Positions 1 through 12,270 of a DNA stretch of 38,338 nucleotides are shown here, in pieces. The notes below the pieces were generated by a model. That model did no database searches. It had not been told where the DNA came from and saw nothing but the letters and a program-made list of their open reading frames with translations. Location of the stretch: positions 146,317 to 184,654 of the forward strand of contig NW_003204474.1 in assembly GCF_000006405.1 (NCBI RefSeq), given 5' to 3'. Within the stretch, counting starts at the first letter, position 1, and each line of letters starts with the position of its first letter. The DNA comes from Perkinsus marinus ATCC 50983. Lineage: Eukaryota; Perkinsozoa; Perkinsida; Perkinsidae. The position numbers and the translations under genes were made by a program.

Positions 1-102
1 TTCATAGCCTCCCATCGAGTTGCATCGGAAGTATCTCGTTTTTGCCGCTTTCTGGACCTATAATGCATCCTACCACACCAACATGAACTACTACTTGCAC
101 CC

Positions 103-450
103 CTACCCTCTTCCTTGATCATCGTCCTGTACTGATGACGTAGTACTGTGTACACTTTCGACACTACTACTGCTGACCACTGACCTAGGGCTCAGCAGGG
201 CTGAACTACACGACGAGGAGGACGACGACACACTCTTCTCTGATGCAACAGACGGGGACCTAATGAACGCGAAATGTCGAAACAATAAAAGGCATCATCC
301 CTACCGAGGCGACCTTTCATCTGGGGTTCTACTCCTTGATCGTTGCCGGCGAGGACTGCCACTGCGGCTACGACTACTACTACGGCTAGATACGAGTGAT
401 GCCGCCGACTTGGTGGACTGGCCGATAGCGATGCCCCTTCTAGGTGGCAT
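103..450 (-). CDS. Small arginine/serine-rich (SR-like) protein
   Basis: Two exons (450..305 and 259..103) join across a 45-nt GT-AG intron (260..304) to give about 100 residues from ATG at 450 to TAG at 103. The N-terminal half has alternating Arg/Ser (SRSSSRSRSGSPRRQRSRSR); the C-terminal half is a poly-Ser/acidic tail (SSSSSS, then VQDDDQGRG). Such RS tracts are typical of splicing factors and other nuclear RNA-binding proteins, but no RRM is visible, so a role in RNA processing is inference. It lies just downstream of the EH-domain gene on the same strand; it could instead be the last exons of a longer transcript, since the 450..845 interval also holds short open stretches on this strand. 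The frame continuing across the intron is the main evidence that it is real. Confidence 0.5.
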
Positions 451-844
451 CAGGAGGAACAGAGGGCAATATGGTACAAGAGCTAGTCGAATAGCAGCGG
501 GACTTCAAAAACAGATATAACAAAACACTAATAAGGATTGTTATTGGACTTGACAAAAGTTATAAGTATCCAGAATTCTAACAAGACTGTGAATATCAGT
601 GGTAGTAGGTGGTGCTCCTATCCAAGTAGGTTTCCGTAGGTATACCTTTACTACGATCAGATTCCCCCACAGCTGGAGGAGGACCTACAGGACAAGACCT
701 CATCAGAACTCATATCCTAATGTATCACCATGCGAGTAGAGCGATGCTGGTAGTCGTGGAGCTGTACCAGCACTCCGCTGCCACTCCTCGACACTGGTGA
801 GTGTCGCATTCCGGGTAGCCTAATACGGAATACATTCTAAAAGA

Positions 845-3690
845 TCATGCATCCCTCAGTACATGATATCGACCTTCACATGTCTTCAACCTCTCAGCCC
901 GTACGGCTACCTGAAAACTGTAGAAATAATGGTAAGGACGAACGCTGTGAACATCGCTGAGTTCGATTTAGTTTCAACGAAGATATTGAATTTCCAGAAA
1001 ATGTGATGTGATAGCCCTATGAGCTCATCACATGTACACCCTCATACCGCACCAGTTTAGCTTTCTGCATCTCCAATGCAGTAATGACCATCGTCCTGTC
1101 CTGCTCTGCCTGCCTCTGCCTCTCAGCCCATATTTGATTCCTCTTCTCTAGAGCTCTCTGATAACAACACCATGTAAAAAAGGCAACAACAAGGTCTACC
1201 CTACCCTAGTCCGATAGGTCTCTTGAATGCTCTTCTGGAGTTCCTTCACCTTACCCTCCGCTGCCTCCAAACGGTCCTTCTCATCCTGTATCACCTTGCG
1301 TATATCCTTCTCATCGTCCTCACCTGAGCTCGTCTCTTCCCCCTCCACCTCCCCACAAAAGCCCCTACCTATTTGCCCGTCAGCATCAACATGTTCACCA
1401 GCCAATCTACGAGCCTCATCTACATCCCTACGAGCCTCCTCAAGCCATCGTTTTACAAGCAGCATAGCCTTCTCCGAAGCTTCTATCGACTTCTCTAGTT
1501 TCGTCCTCTGAAGAACAACCCCCCTACAATGCCATGCTCCCTATACCCTTTACGAACCTTATCAGACAAGTCCTTATTCTGGTGTCGTAGTTCCTGAAGC
1601 CTAGCCCCAGCTTGGCGTAGCTTCTGCCTCAGTTCTCGTTGCTTATACAGCTGCTCACGTATAGTATCCCGTAACGAAGGTGCCTATGGTGATCTTTGCT
1701 CCAGAATTTTACTTAACCCCAAAGAGCCCTCCCACCTGATCGGCCCCTTCCTTTTTACTATCACCAACTGCTAGCTGAGGGGCTGTTTGCGGCACTTCTC
1801 CTGAGATCATCAGCTCCACACAAGAAGTATACCGTGAGTACTACCTTCGACACTGCTCGCTTCATTCGGCTTGAGATTAGGTAAACTCGCTGTGTGTGAC
1901 AACACTGAACGGCACAACACTGGAGTTTCACCCGTTTTACGTGACTTCGTGAAAATCCCGATATTTGCGCCTTGCAATAGTCGTGAAATATGTTTTTCAT
2001 ATCACTACGGTGAAACTCTACTGATTCACATTCACGAAATTCCAATAAAATATGGTAGATTCTGCGCAAGTGATTTTGTATAGTCATAAAACGGTCACAG
2101 TTAGTTCAGACTGTATTCATACGAACCCGAAATTCTCCGTGATTATCAAGCAATTAACTTTTTAGACAATATTCCAAATTTATGAGAAATACTGTATACC
2201 ACCCCTTTTACATTTTTTCTCTCCGACCATACTATCGCTGATAGTCTCCTCTGTAGAGGGGGCATTACTACGAATAGAAGCTGATAGCTCCATCGCGCTG
2301 TTGGATGCCTCCGTCCCTGCACCACCAGCGCCTTCTACTAGCACCTTTTCGGGAGGGTTCCGAAGGACTGCGGATAGAGCAGCTGGTAGACCTGCAGAAA
2401 GAGTGATATGATACTACGGATAAGAATTGATACTAATGGAGTTTCACCCATGATATGAAATACATATTTTATGACTACTGCGTAGTGCGGCGAATATCGC
2501 GTTTTTCACAGAGTAATACGCCACTTCACGTAAAACGGGTGAAACTCCAATTATAATAATTGAAATAACAGACATTGTTGATAACCATATTATCACCACT
2601 ATTCCTCATCTTATAATACTATAGTGAAGTTTCACCCGTTTTACGTGAGGTGGCGTAAAACTCGGTGAAAAACGCGATATTCGCGGTGATATGCGGTAGT
2701 CGTAAAATAAGTTTTTCACTAGTGTTTTGCATATCACTAGGGTGAAGAAACTCCATGAAGTTTGAATAATCTACGATCGTAGGGGAGCGTGGTATTGAAT
2801 AACCAGCTCTGGCCATTGTCACCAAATGCATCGCCACCAGAAACTCGGGATACGATAGCTGGCCATCTCTACCAGCATCAGCAAGGTCCTGAGGTCCACG
2901 ACAGTGAATATACTCCCTGCAGTTGAGTTTAGTACCCATATCGTAGTGAGCACCTCAGAAGTGAGATTACTCTTGATAAGGAGATCCCTAGCATCGGCAC
3001 CACACACGAAGCCAGAGGTAGATATAGCCTTGAAAACCTCAGTATACTTCTCAAGGTGCTTGCCTATTCAACAGCAAGTCCTTCCCTATACACCCAGCAA
3101 GCCTTACGTGAGATCCTCCACACAGGGCTGCTAAGGTCTATGCCGTTGGCATACTCCTCAGCAATCACCTCATCAGCTACATCATCAGTAGAATGCCGTG
3201 TAGAGGTAGGAGGGGCAGGAGGAGTTTCAGTTTGGACACCCTCGAACACTGGCAACTTCACAGGGGGAACCTGTCGGAACTCATCGAGACCACATAGGAG
3301 TCCTCTGTAGTCCCCACTGTAAGCAGGTCCTCAGTCATCTCCCCAGCGCCATTCTGGGCGTGCGCTACTAGTCTACATGCCTGGTAAAACCTACAACAGG
3401 ACCATATCGCCCATATCCCTACTCTCACAATTGTGTACTCATCAATAGTTAGATTGCCCTTATTATCACTATCCGCCAAACACCATATATCATGAAGTGT
3501 TTTCCGAGGCAACTTCGATGATGATAAAAACTGTGCTGCCTCCTGAGCGCCAAGCACTCCACGCTTCTTCGTATCAGCCGCTCGGAACAGCTTGGGGTAA
3601 CTTCAACAACAAAGACTCCCACACAGCAGCATCAACAACCAGCCAACCTACGTTTCCCGTTCCTCCGCTGTCAGCAACACCACTGTGTGC
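845..3690 (-). CDS. EH-domain and coiled-coil protein, EPS15/Ede1-like endocytic scaffold
   Basis: Multi-exon gene. The first EH domain (about 3680..3340) reads LTAEERETYPKLFRAAD, then SSSKLPRKTLHDIWCLADSD, then an EF-like loop (DSDNKGNLTIDE). The second EH domain (about 3080..2390) has WRIS..LEKYTEVFKAI, then SNLTSEVLTTIW, then DLADAGRDGQLSYPEF. A 47-nt intron (2889..2935) falls between TIW and DLAD. A Ser/Thr/Pro linker follows, then a long charged coiled coil (about 1690..1060, e.g. KVKELQKSIQETYRTR). The frame ends at TGA 845..847. EH domains bind NPF motifs; two EH domains plus a coiled coil is the EPS15/Ede1/Pan1 layout at sites of clathrin-mediated endocytosis. Known family: EH domain. 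Inferred: endocytic role. The start is unresolved: the N-terminal frame overlaps the end of the upstream gene. M1 elements fill the introns at 2392..2803 and about 1803..2210. Confidence 0.75.
1921..2019 (+). repeat. M1 inverted-repeat element, copy 1
   Basis: Starts TGGAGTTTCACCCGTTTTAC and ends CGGTGAAACTC. The ends are inverted repeats of each other. It lies in the intron between the linker exon and coiled-coil exon of the EH-domain gene. Interior motifs (CGATATT, TTTTTCATATCAC) match copies 3 and 4. Confidence 0.75.
2437..2549 (-). repeat. M1 inverted-repeat element, copy 2
   Basis: Starts TGGAGTTTCACCC and ends GGGTGAAACTCCA: a perfect 13-bp terminal inverted repeat enclosing about 87 bp. 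The interior is in the opposite orientation to copies 1, 3 and 4. It shares the 412-nt intron 2392..2803 of the EH-domain gene with copy 3. Confidence 0.85.
2624..2755 (+). repeat. M1 inverted-repeat element, copy 3
   Basis: Runs from GTGAAGTTTCACCCGTTTTA to GGGTGAAGAAACTCCA. The interior contains GTAAAACTCGGTGAAAAACG and CGATATTCGCGGTGATATG. Small indels distinguish it from copy 2. It lies in the same EH-gene intron. Confidence 0.8.
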
Positions 3691-3694
3691 GTGG

Positions 3695-4201
3695 CTAGTA
3701 AGGACGCCAGGCTCTGCCTAGCATACTCCCCAGAATACGGCATATATCCTCCTGAGTTCTCTTTATAGCATTGTTTCTCAGCACTAACCCCCTACTACCT
3801 GAGGCAGGGAGCCCCCCTAAAGCTGCCGGATATGTCGCTATGCGATCCATCCACTGAAAAACTACTCAGACCGTCAGTCACCGACTCGATAACACAACTC
3901 TTGAGTTTGCGAAACACTATCCATTGATGATACGGGCAGCATCAACAGCTATGAGCTCAGTATCCTGCGCCAGCTCACACAGCATGTCACTACATCGTTC
4001 GATTACCTATACGAACAAACACTGCCTTACCACCAAAGTTAACACTACTACTACAATCACTACTACTATTACTACTACTATTACTACTACTATTACTACT
4101 ACTATTACTACTACTATTACTACTAGTATTCCTACTACAATCACTACTACTATTACTACTACTATTACTACTACTATTACTACTAGTATTACTACTACTA
4201 T

Positions 4202-4256
<55 letters not shown>

Positions 4257-5178
4257 GCTACTACTACTACTACCCCGTTCGCTGCTGCCTTATCACATCC
4301 TAGATTACGTTGTTGTCGCTGCCAATACTGAAGATGTGGTAATACTATCCTATCCCTCAAGGCTAGGCGGACCATCGGAGCGGCATCTTGTACAAGGGGC
4401 GTCAAGCATCCACGATAGAAACTACCACCATGCAATACTATGACCTAGAGGTAGCCCCTACAAAAGCTCAGCAGGACCATTCCAGGGGTGCCGTATCGGT
4501 GGCTTATAGTATTGCTGTTTCCGCATACCCAGCCAGGCGACCTGATCGGGGGAGAGCTTACGACCACCACACACGGGTAGCATCTGGAGGAGATAAATTT
4601 TCCAAATATCTTGTTATTTATGGCATATGCCATTCGATTCGCCACACTAAGGGGAGTCGGAAAATGTATAAAATATAGTTTTTACCCCATACACATATAA
4701 AAACCCCATTACCGATGGTTTCGAATTATCCAAAACTCGAGCTATCGATATCACAGCCTCCCGCCTCACACGCTCATCGAGATGGCAAAGACCATACCTA
4801 TTACACAGGATACCAATAATGGTAGAGTACACGTTCATACCGTGCGATTCTAGCAACAGCATCTTCAAAGGCATCCCGAGCAAGCACTATACTGGGTAGC
4901 AGACTAGCCTCACATTCCCCACCCGCCAAATGCTTCCATCCATCGGGCAGTTGATTCTCCGCTACTCCCGGAGCCGTACCAAGGCGCAAGGCCACATCGC
5001 ATAGGCTCCTCAAGCGCGATCCAAATACCTGGGCAGTATAACCCAAAACCTAACCCCCTATATCTGACCGTACCACTGGATCCTCATGGACGCCTGTGCA
5101 CTTAGACAGCACTTCAGCATTCGAGATATACGCCTCTATCAAGGCCTGCACGCCAGGGTCAACTGCTGCAGTTGCCAT
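3695..5178 (-). CDS. Unrecognised multi-exon protein
   Basis: I do not recognise the family. ATG at 5178 opens MATAAVDPGVQALIEAY. After a probable intron the frame resumes LGYTAQVFGSRLRSL and LARDAFEDAVARIAR; a 43-nt intron leads to YGLCHLDERVRREAVISIAR. Further likely coding stretches on this strand are VANRMAYAINNKIFGK (about 4640), MVRLALRDRIVLPHLQYW (about 4380), MLCELAQDTELIAVDAAR (about 3985) and a last exon (about 3850..3695) ending CRILGSMLGRAWRPY and TAG at 3695..3697. The sequence is mostly helical and Ala/Leu/Arg-rich, with no signal peptide or clear membrane span. A (TAG/ACT)n tract occupies what should be an intron. Exon joins are uncertain, and the 3' end overlaps the putative N-terminal frame of the EH-domain gene, so the two could be one transcription unit. 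Confidence 0.4.
4041..4273. repeat. (ACT/ATT)n trinucleotide microsatellite
   Basis: About 230 bp of ACT repeats with regular ATT, ATC and AGT interruptions, often as blocks of ATTACTACTACT. On the minus strand it reads (GTA/GTAGTA)n with GT at its left edge, and probably lies in an intron of the unrecognised gene. Long open frames through it (poly-Thr, poly-Val) are low-complexity artefacts. Confidence 0.95.
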
Positions 5179-5517
5179 GGTAGCGATCAAGGTAGTATCT
5201 CAACTTCATACCATATAGCTACATACATGGTGTAGGAACTGAGCTTTTTTCGTGAGGGACCGAGCTCTCCCTCTTTATAGAGAAATTTGTGGCTTAATGG
5301 ATATTATACAACTCAACAGTGAGCTCAGCTGATGATCCGGGCGTCCTATTAGTAGTAAAGGTAAATGATGAAACCATAAATCGGCTGACAAGTATTCGAT
5401 TATAGCGATATTTCATACTCCGACGACATTTCCAACAATGCTAAACCATCAGCAATAGGCACAATCTATATCCTCTCGTATTGGAAGACTACCGAAGAGT
5501 TTAATCTCCTGCCGATT

Positions 5518-7155
<1,638 letters not shown>

Positions 7156-7984
7156 TTAGACTTCTTTTATGAAAATATTATTTCAAAACTGTTCCATAAG
7201 AATCCTTATCCAACCTTCCCCTCGCTGACATAATACTCACCATAGGCTCTCAAGAGAGGATACCCAAAACACCCCACTACACCGCTTTAGCACAGAAGCT
7301 AGGTCTAATCATTTTGGGGGGCTCAGCGGAGCGACACATAGACGACGACACACTCTACAGCGCGCTCGCCCGGAACATTGTCGAAGACAACAACCTGCAC
7401 TGTCTGATCGCCGCGTAGAGATCACTGGCCAGCAATGGTCAACTCCAAACTGATGCCAGGCTTGCCATCACTCGTACATCCTCACATTCCCTTTCAGTGC
7501 GGTACTGCTCAATAGCGCCACTCAACTGTCTCTAGTCTTATACATGCCATCTCATCGTTTTATGTTATAGATAGTACTACCGATGCGTTATCTTGCGGCG
7601 CCATATACCCAGCTTGAGTACTTAGCCGTTTTATGAAGTCGACTCTTCGGTTGTCTTTGTGAGGGCAGCTGTTGAATCTTCTCGCAATCACAGTAATCGG
7701 CTATATATGCCCCTAGGCTCGAAATGTCTGGCAACATGCCATACATACGGGCGAGTCGACTGTGGTGGTGGTAGAGCTACAAACTCCACCCCATAGCCGC
7801 CTTAGTGTAGTTGGAGAAAGCCCAGTCAGCATAGACACGATTGCTGTGTCTGACGATCATCCTGCTACTATTGCACTCCCAAGTATACACGTCGACAAGG
7901 AAAGCTCAATACCTTGCCGAAGGGGGTATGAACGAGCTTGTCGCGTTCACCACGTTTCATAATACTTTTATGGTGAAACGTAGA
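7156..7984. other. Stretch without a supported gene
   Basis: Upstream of the kinase start. Some short open stretches exist on both strands (e.g. a 66-codon plus-strand frame at 7762..7962), but none shows a domain, a consistent exon chain or a recognisable repeat. It could hold the 3' exons of the methyltransferase-like gene to its right. Confidence 0.4.
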
Positions 7985-9186
7985 TGGGTCTAAGCTCGAC
8001 CACCGAACACGAAGAGTATGTTCTAGGGAGGTTGAAAATGAGCATCTACATACGAGTTCACGATAACATCTTCACGTAATGATAATCTAAGATTGGCTTT
8101 ATCCATCTCTACCAACCCCGCTTTCCTCGTACGTACCAACGCTGCACTGCTCAACGGAGTCCTACACAGCAGCAGCACTCAACTAACATGAGCCGATAAC
8201 ACTTAGCCAACCTTCTGATGGTATCAATTCCCTCGAACTTCTGCTGCGATATCTTTATCTTGTCAGTAGCCGTTGACCATAGCCTCGGCACCTTCAGCGG
8301 CCGATCTTGCACGCGCTCCACTCTCCTCGTCGTATCGCCTGATAACGAAATAGATAGAACCACACGGTCTGCTGCAACCACCTATAGGATTCAGCACGGG
8401 CTTGCTTTCGAACATAAGCTTCCATCCACGTCTAGTACTACCACCACTGTCGAGACGTCCCGTCACAGCTCGTCGCTCAGTAGTGAGCAATAGCTCTCGA
8501 ATCGGTCTTAAAAGAGATATCCGAAACCGACCTAGAGGCTAGTGGTACTCGCATATGATGGATCTAGCATCGATGGGCGTAGCGTTCCTCCCATGCTTTT
8601 CAACTGCACGCTGAGCAACAAGCTTACATATATCGCTCGGGAATTCCACAACGTATCTGTATGATAACCACCACTGAGGGTAGCCTTACAACGCATGTTG
8701 TTATACCTCAATAATGGTGTGCTATCATCGAACTCATCATGGTCATTATCATACACAACCACAATTACAGACTTCACGCGATTAAGTAGTAGAGCCTCAT
8801 GCAGACCCCTACATGCTAAATGTACCTGTTGGTATGACGAAGACTGATGTTATATCATACGAGCGATATCTCTTTATGGAGCCATCTTATACTGTATATT
8901 GTACGTTCGGAGGACCCCCCTAAACGTCCCCTCAAACTACATAGTCCTGTAGTGATCGGCACTTGCATTTCCATGCAGTGAATGCTCCTAGACCAGCACC
9001 GACATCAAATATAGATATCCGCTCGAAAACAATCCTGAAACGGTGAGATGAGACTGTCTATCCATAAGGTCATTCATCCATCTACCGTGGATAAACCTCA
9101 GATACCAGTAGTGTGGTATAGATCCAGGTCTCTACCGCAGTTACCAAGTCGTTTGCTACACTATCCCGCAGCTTCTTATTGTCCAT
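7985..9186 (-). CDS. Possible SAM-dependent methyltransferase-like gene (weak)
   Basis: ATG at 9186 opens MDNKKLRDSVANDLVTAVET. After a probable ~48-nt intron the frame resumes RIVFERISIFDVGAGLGAF; the hydrophobic strand followed by DVGAGLGAF resembles methyltransferase motif I (SAM-binding Gly loop). Further coding-looking stretches are VKSVIVVVYDNDHDEF and VQLKSMGGTLRPSMLDPSY (about 8780..8530), TDKIKISQQKFEGIDTIRR (about 8270..8200) and ALVRTRKAGLVEMDKANLRL (about 8140..8060). Motif I plus a later GGTL-type strand would suit a class I methyltransferase (perhaps FtsJ-like), but no catalytic tetrad is identifiable and the exon chain is not secure. The 3' limit is a guess. Confidence 0.3.
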
Positions 9187-9450
9187 CGTTGCTGTGATGA
9201 CGCCTTGGTGAGGAAAGCATCACCGTCGTAGTACAACCAACTGATGGGAAGGTCGACCATTCCACCTGATTCGACATATTGTCACTGATTTGCTGATTGA
9301 GATAACACCACACTAAATGTAATAGCCGGAGAAGGTCTGATCGAACTTCATCGATGTAGACTATCTTGAAACATCATAGTATATGCTGAAAAGTATTATT
9401 TAGGTTTATTATACTCTATAGATTCATCATTATTTAGTATTTATTTAGAA

Positions 9451-9493
9451 ATCCCTTGGTTAAGTTCATGATTCATAAACTTAACCAAGGGAT
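9451..9493. repeat. 43-nt near-perfect palindrome
   Basis: The arms are ATCCCTTGGTTAAGTTCATG plus A, and its complement with a single mismatch, around one central T: 20 of 21 positions pair. It is not followed by a T run. It could be a very short foldback element, a protein-binding dyad or a cruciform-prone site. Confidence 0.9.
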
Positions 9494-9857
9494 CTCTTCA
9501 CCCGAGGGAGACACATTGTGTGCTACGAATTGGTGCACCAGCATCTTCCAGTAGACTCCCACACAGGAAGCTACACCTGTGCTGCTCTTAGTAAGATCGA
9601 TTCTGCCAGTCAGGGCGGCTACTATGAGCTATGAGCTCATACTATAAGCACGTATCCATATACTCGGCTCGCCTTTACTCGTTACTCGTTACCTATATCC
9701 AACTTTCAGGTATATATACGAGCCCCTCGAGAACTTTGAAAATAGCACAGCTCAATATAGTTTAATGCAAAAATCGTTGGTATGAGAAATGAAGAAATTC
9801 AGAATATTCTGTGTAGTTACCTACATACTCGATGAGATATCTCGCGGTGTAGTTCTG

Positions 9858-10050
9858 GCGAAATCGATTTCCGCCTTTCTTCGAAATTGAGCTTACTTTA
9901 GATATGCCAGCGAAATTGATTGTACTAATGACACGTGTCGTCGAAATTGATTTTTCTATCGAGCGCGCTGGCGAGATTGATCTAAGGCATATCTTGGCTT
10001 AGATGATTGCTCGCCCTGTGGAATTGATATTATTAAACGCGAAATAGGCC
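9858..10050 (+). repeat. Array of CGAAATTGAT-like motifs, about 30-bp spacing (array P)
   Basis: Motif starts lie near 9859 (CGAAATCGAT), 9882 (CGAAATTGAG), 9911 (CGAAATTGAT), 9942 (CGAAATTGAT), 9972 (CGAGATTGAT) and 10019 (GGAATTGAT), then GCGAAATAGGCC near 10039. Intervening sequence differs between units. A second array with the same plan lies at 13897..14075. Confidence 0.7.
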
Positions 10051-10823
10051 TTTGAAAGGTGTATATGTTTACTGAGTTTACGATAAAATGGAATCATATA
10101 ATGTATACTAATTTTTTATCAATTCATCAATAACACTGACTAAAGCGAGGAACTATGACATGTGACACTTCAATGCTATTGTATAACAGGATTCTACGCA
10201 TTAGATCATTTCATATGATGGTAAGCTCAGTTTCCAGTTCGGTATAGTACAGCCGACCACTAGCATTACGATAGGCGGTCAATGAGGGGTTCATTATCTC
10301 TGTGAGCTGATACATGACGTACCGGCCTCTCCAGTGACACGCTGAACCGCACGTGTGCACACGTGCTAGCGACGGCGACACTTACTCATCTGCAGACTCA
10401 AAGGATGCAGCGTGGGAGGCTGTTGTCGAGTAGAAATTGACGACGTTTATGAGATTACTGATAACCAGCGAGATGGGCATGTGATAACAAAGGTCTGTGT
10501 CGCCCAATACTTAGCGATGCATCTGTGCTAAGACATACTTTCTAACGATTCAGCAGCCCGGAGGTCACCTTTCAAGAGCCTGATGCTTAAATGCATCGAA
10601 GATAAACAGTAGCCACAGTTCGTATAGTGGATGCAGCTTCATCGTCAGGAGGGTGCTGTATTACGTCTTTCTCTCCGGAGTGCACCTGGTCGAATACGGA
10701 GGATGGTTATTCTCCTCAGAATTGTCTACTAATGTCATCTTTACGTAAGCATAGTCCAAAGGATCCCCCTTTGACATGGTCTAAACCGAAATATCTATTT
10801 ACATAACATACCTCGCTCTCGCG

Positions 10824-11001
10824 TTGTTGTATGCTATGGATAGCGTAAGGAGGCTCGGTGATGAGCTCTTGGCTGAGGGCCGACTGAAGCCCCTTTATAC
10901 AGGTAGTAGTGATAATGGAGTAATCTACGGTCATGCTCTGCTAGGCTCACTGCCCTTTACTGAGCGTCTAGCCGATTGGTCTGACCACCAGTGGAACTCG
11001 T
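10824..11001 (+). CDS. Possible coding fragment truncated by assembly gap
   Basis: A plus-strand open frame reads MDSVRRLGDELLAEGRL, then KPLYTG, and LPFTERLADWSDHQW up to the N run. A 42-nt GT-AG intron could be removed near 10900..10945 while keeping frame. Composition looks protein-like but I recognise no family. No matching exon is evident just beyond the gap. Confidence 0.25.
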
Positions 11002-11101
11002 NNNNNNNNNNNNNNNNNNNNNNNNNNNNNNNNNNNNNNNNNNNNNNNNNNNNNNNNNNNNNNNNNNNNNNNNNNNNNNNNNNNNNNNNNNNNNNNNNNN
11101 N
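11002..11101. other. Assembly gap (100 N)
   Basis: Exactly 100 consecutive N, the conventional placeholder for a gap of unknown length. Distances across it cannot be trusted. Confidence 0.99.
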
Positions 11102-12270
11102 AGTGCTTGATACATCCTCTAGTTCGTTACGTCAAAGGTGTCTCATTAGTGACCATATAAACCTTCGTGGAAACGGTCTGCTTCCTTTCGGTACATGCTA
11201 GGCACATATTCTTCTTGCCGCATTAACAACCAATACTCATTGGAACGAAATGAACAAGTCTTGGACAAGTTCAACCGAGTGATAGCAATACTGATGGTAT
11301 AGCCACTCTCTCTCGCTCGCTCGAAGCCGATTTCGGCTAGGCGGCCAGCCAATGCCTATCACACATTAGCTGCTTTTGAGGTCTTCGATGGTCGGCGAGG
11401 GTGACCAGCCCATCTCCGCGTTGTTTTTTTTTCAAATCATCGTCGTATGAGGTATAGCCACTCTCAATCATCCTACTCAGACTACAGCATGCAATGTAAG
11501 CACTCAAACGAAGCGTCGCTTGCTTGAGGAATACGACGCATCAAGGCCAACAACTGAGTGATGTCCTCATACTCGTGCTCAATTGGAACTCGTCATGGTA
11601 TCCATCGCGAGCTCTGTAGGAAGAATAACAAGTGTCTAGTAGAGAAGTGACTCGCGAGTGGAAAGAATCCCAACCTGAATAGTTTGTACAAATGAATGTC
11701 TAGAATTTATATACCTCCAGCTCGACCGAAGATCCATCGAGAACTAGCAGATACTTGTTTTTCGAAACAGCTGACTGTTTTCCACTCAGTGCTTAGAATT
11801 GCTCTCACATCTGGATTTTTAACAGCTCGTATCACGTACTCGATGCGAGCAAACTCAGTCTTCTTTCAGGTGTCAAACGTTGTTCTCTGTTACCATCGAA
11901 CAAGCAATGCGAAAATCTAACAACAAATTACGATCAACATCTAACGAATAAGCAACGAGTCGTTAACCCCAACGGGCAACTCTTGGGAAGCGTCGTATAA
12001 CGTCTTCAAAAGGTAAGCAAATCCGAGACTCGGAATCTCGAACAAATGATTAACTCGCTACAACACAATTCAATGATGATCAGATGTAAGATCTAGAGTG
12101 AACGATTAAACAAGTTACCGTGGGAAATATCCCACCTACATCCACTACACGTGGCGTAACACTTCGGTCTGGCTCATCGTTGAACAACCAACATCTCGAG
12201 GTTTGAACTGAACGAGTCAGACGCTGAATTCAGAATGAGGAAGTAAGATCATCAGATAACAAATCCTTTT
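11102..12270. other. Stretch without a supported gene
   Basis: Downstream flank of the SDR gene. Only short open frames (up to 74 codons) with no recognisable domain or splice-linked continuation; no clear repeat. It probably contains the SDR 3' UTR. Confidence 0.4.

Larger units (their letters stand above)
9187..10823. other. Gene-poor interval with palindrome and motif array
   Basis: About 1.6 kb with no convincing coding frame on either strand. It holds a 43-nt near-perfect palindrome (9451..9493) and an array of CGAAATTGAT-like motifs (9858..10050), listed separately. The rest is AT-rich (e.g. 9380..9450) and unremarkable. Confidence 0.5.

Noticed and set aside
4007-4435. Long open frames with poly-Val or poly-Thr
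   Set aside because: They are translations of the ACT/ATT microsatellite, open on both strands by composition.
9858-10050. CRISPR-like array
   Set aside because: The repeat is only ~10 bp and degenerate, spacing is irregular at one end, and the DNA is clearly eukaryotic with no cas genes.
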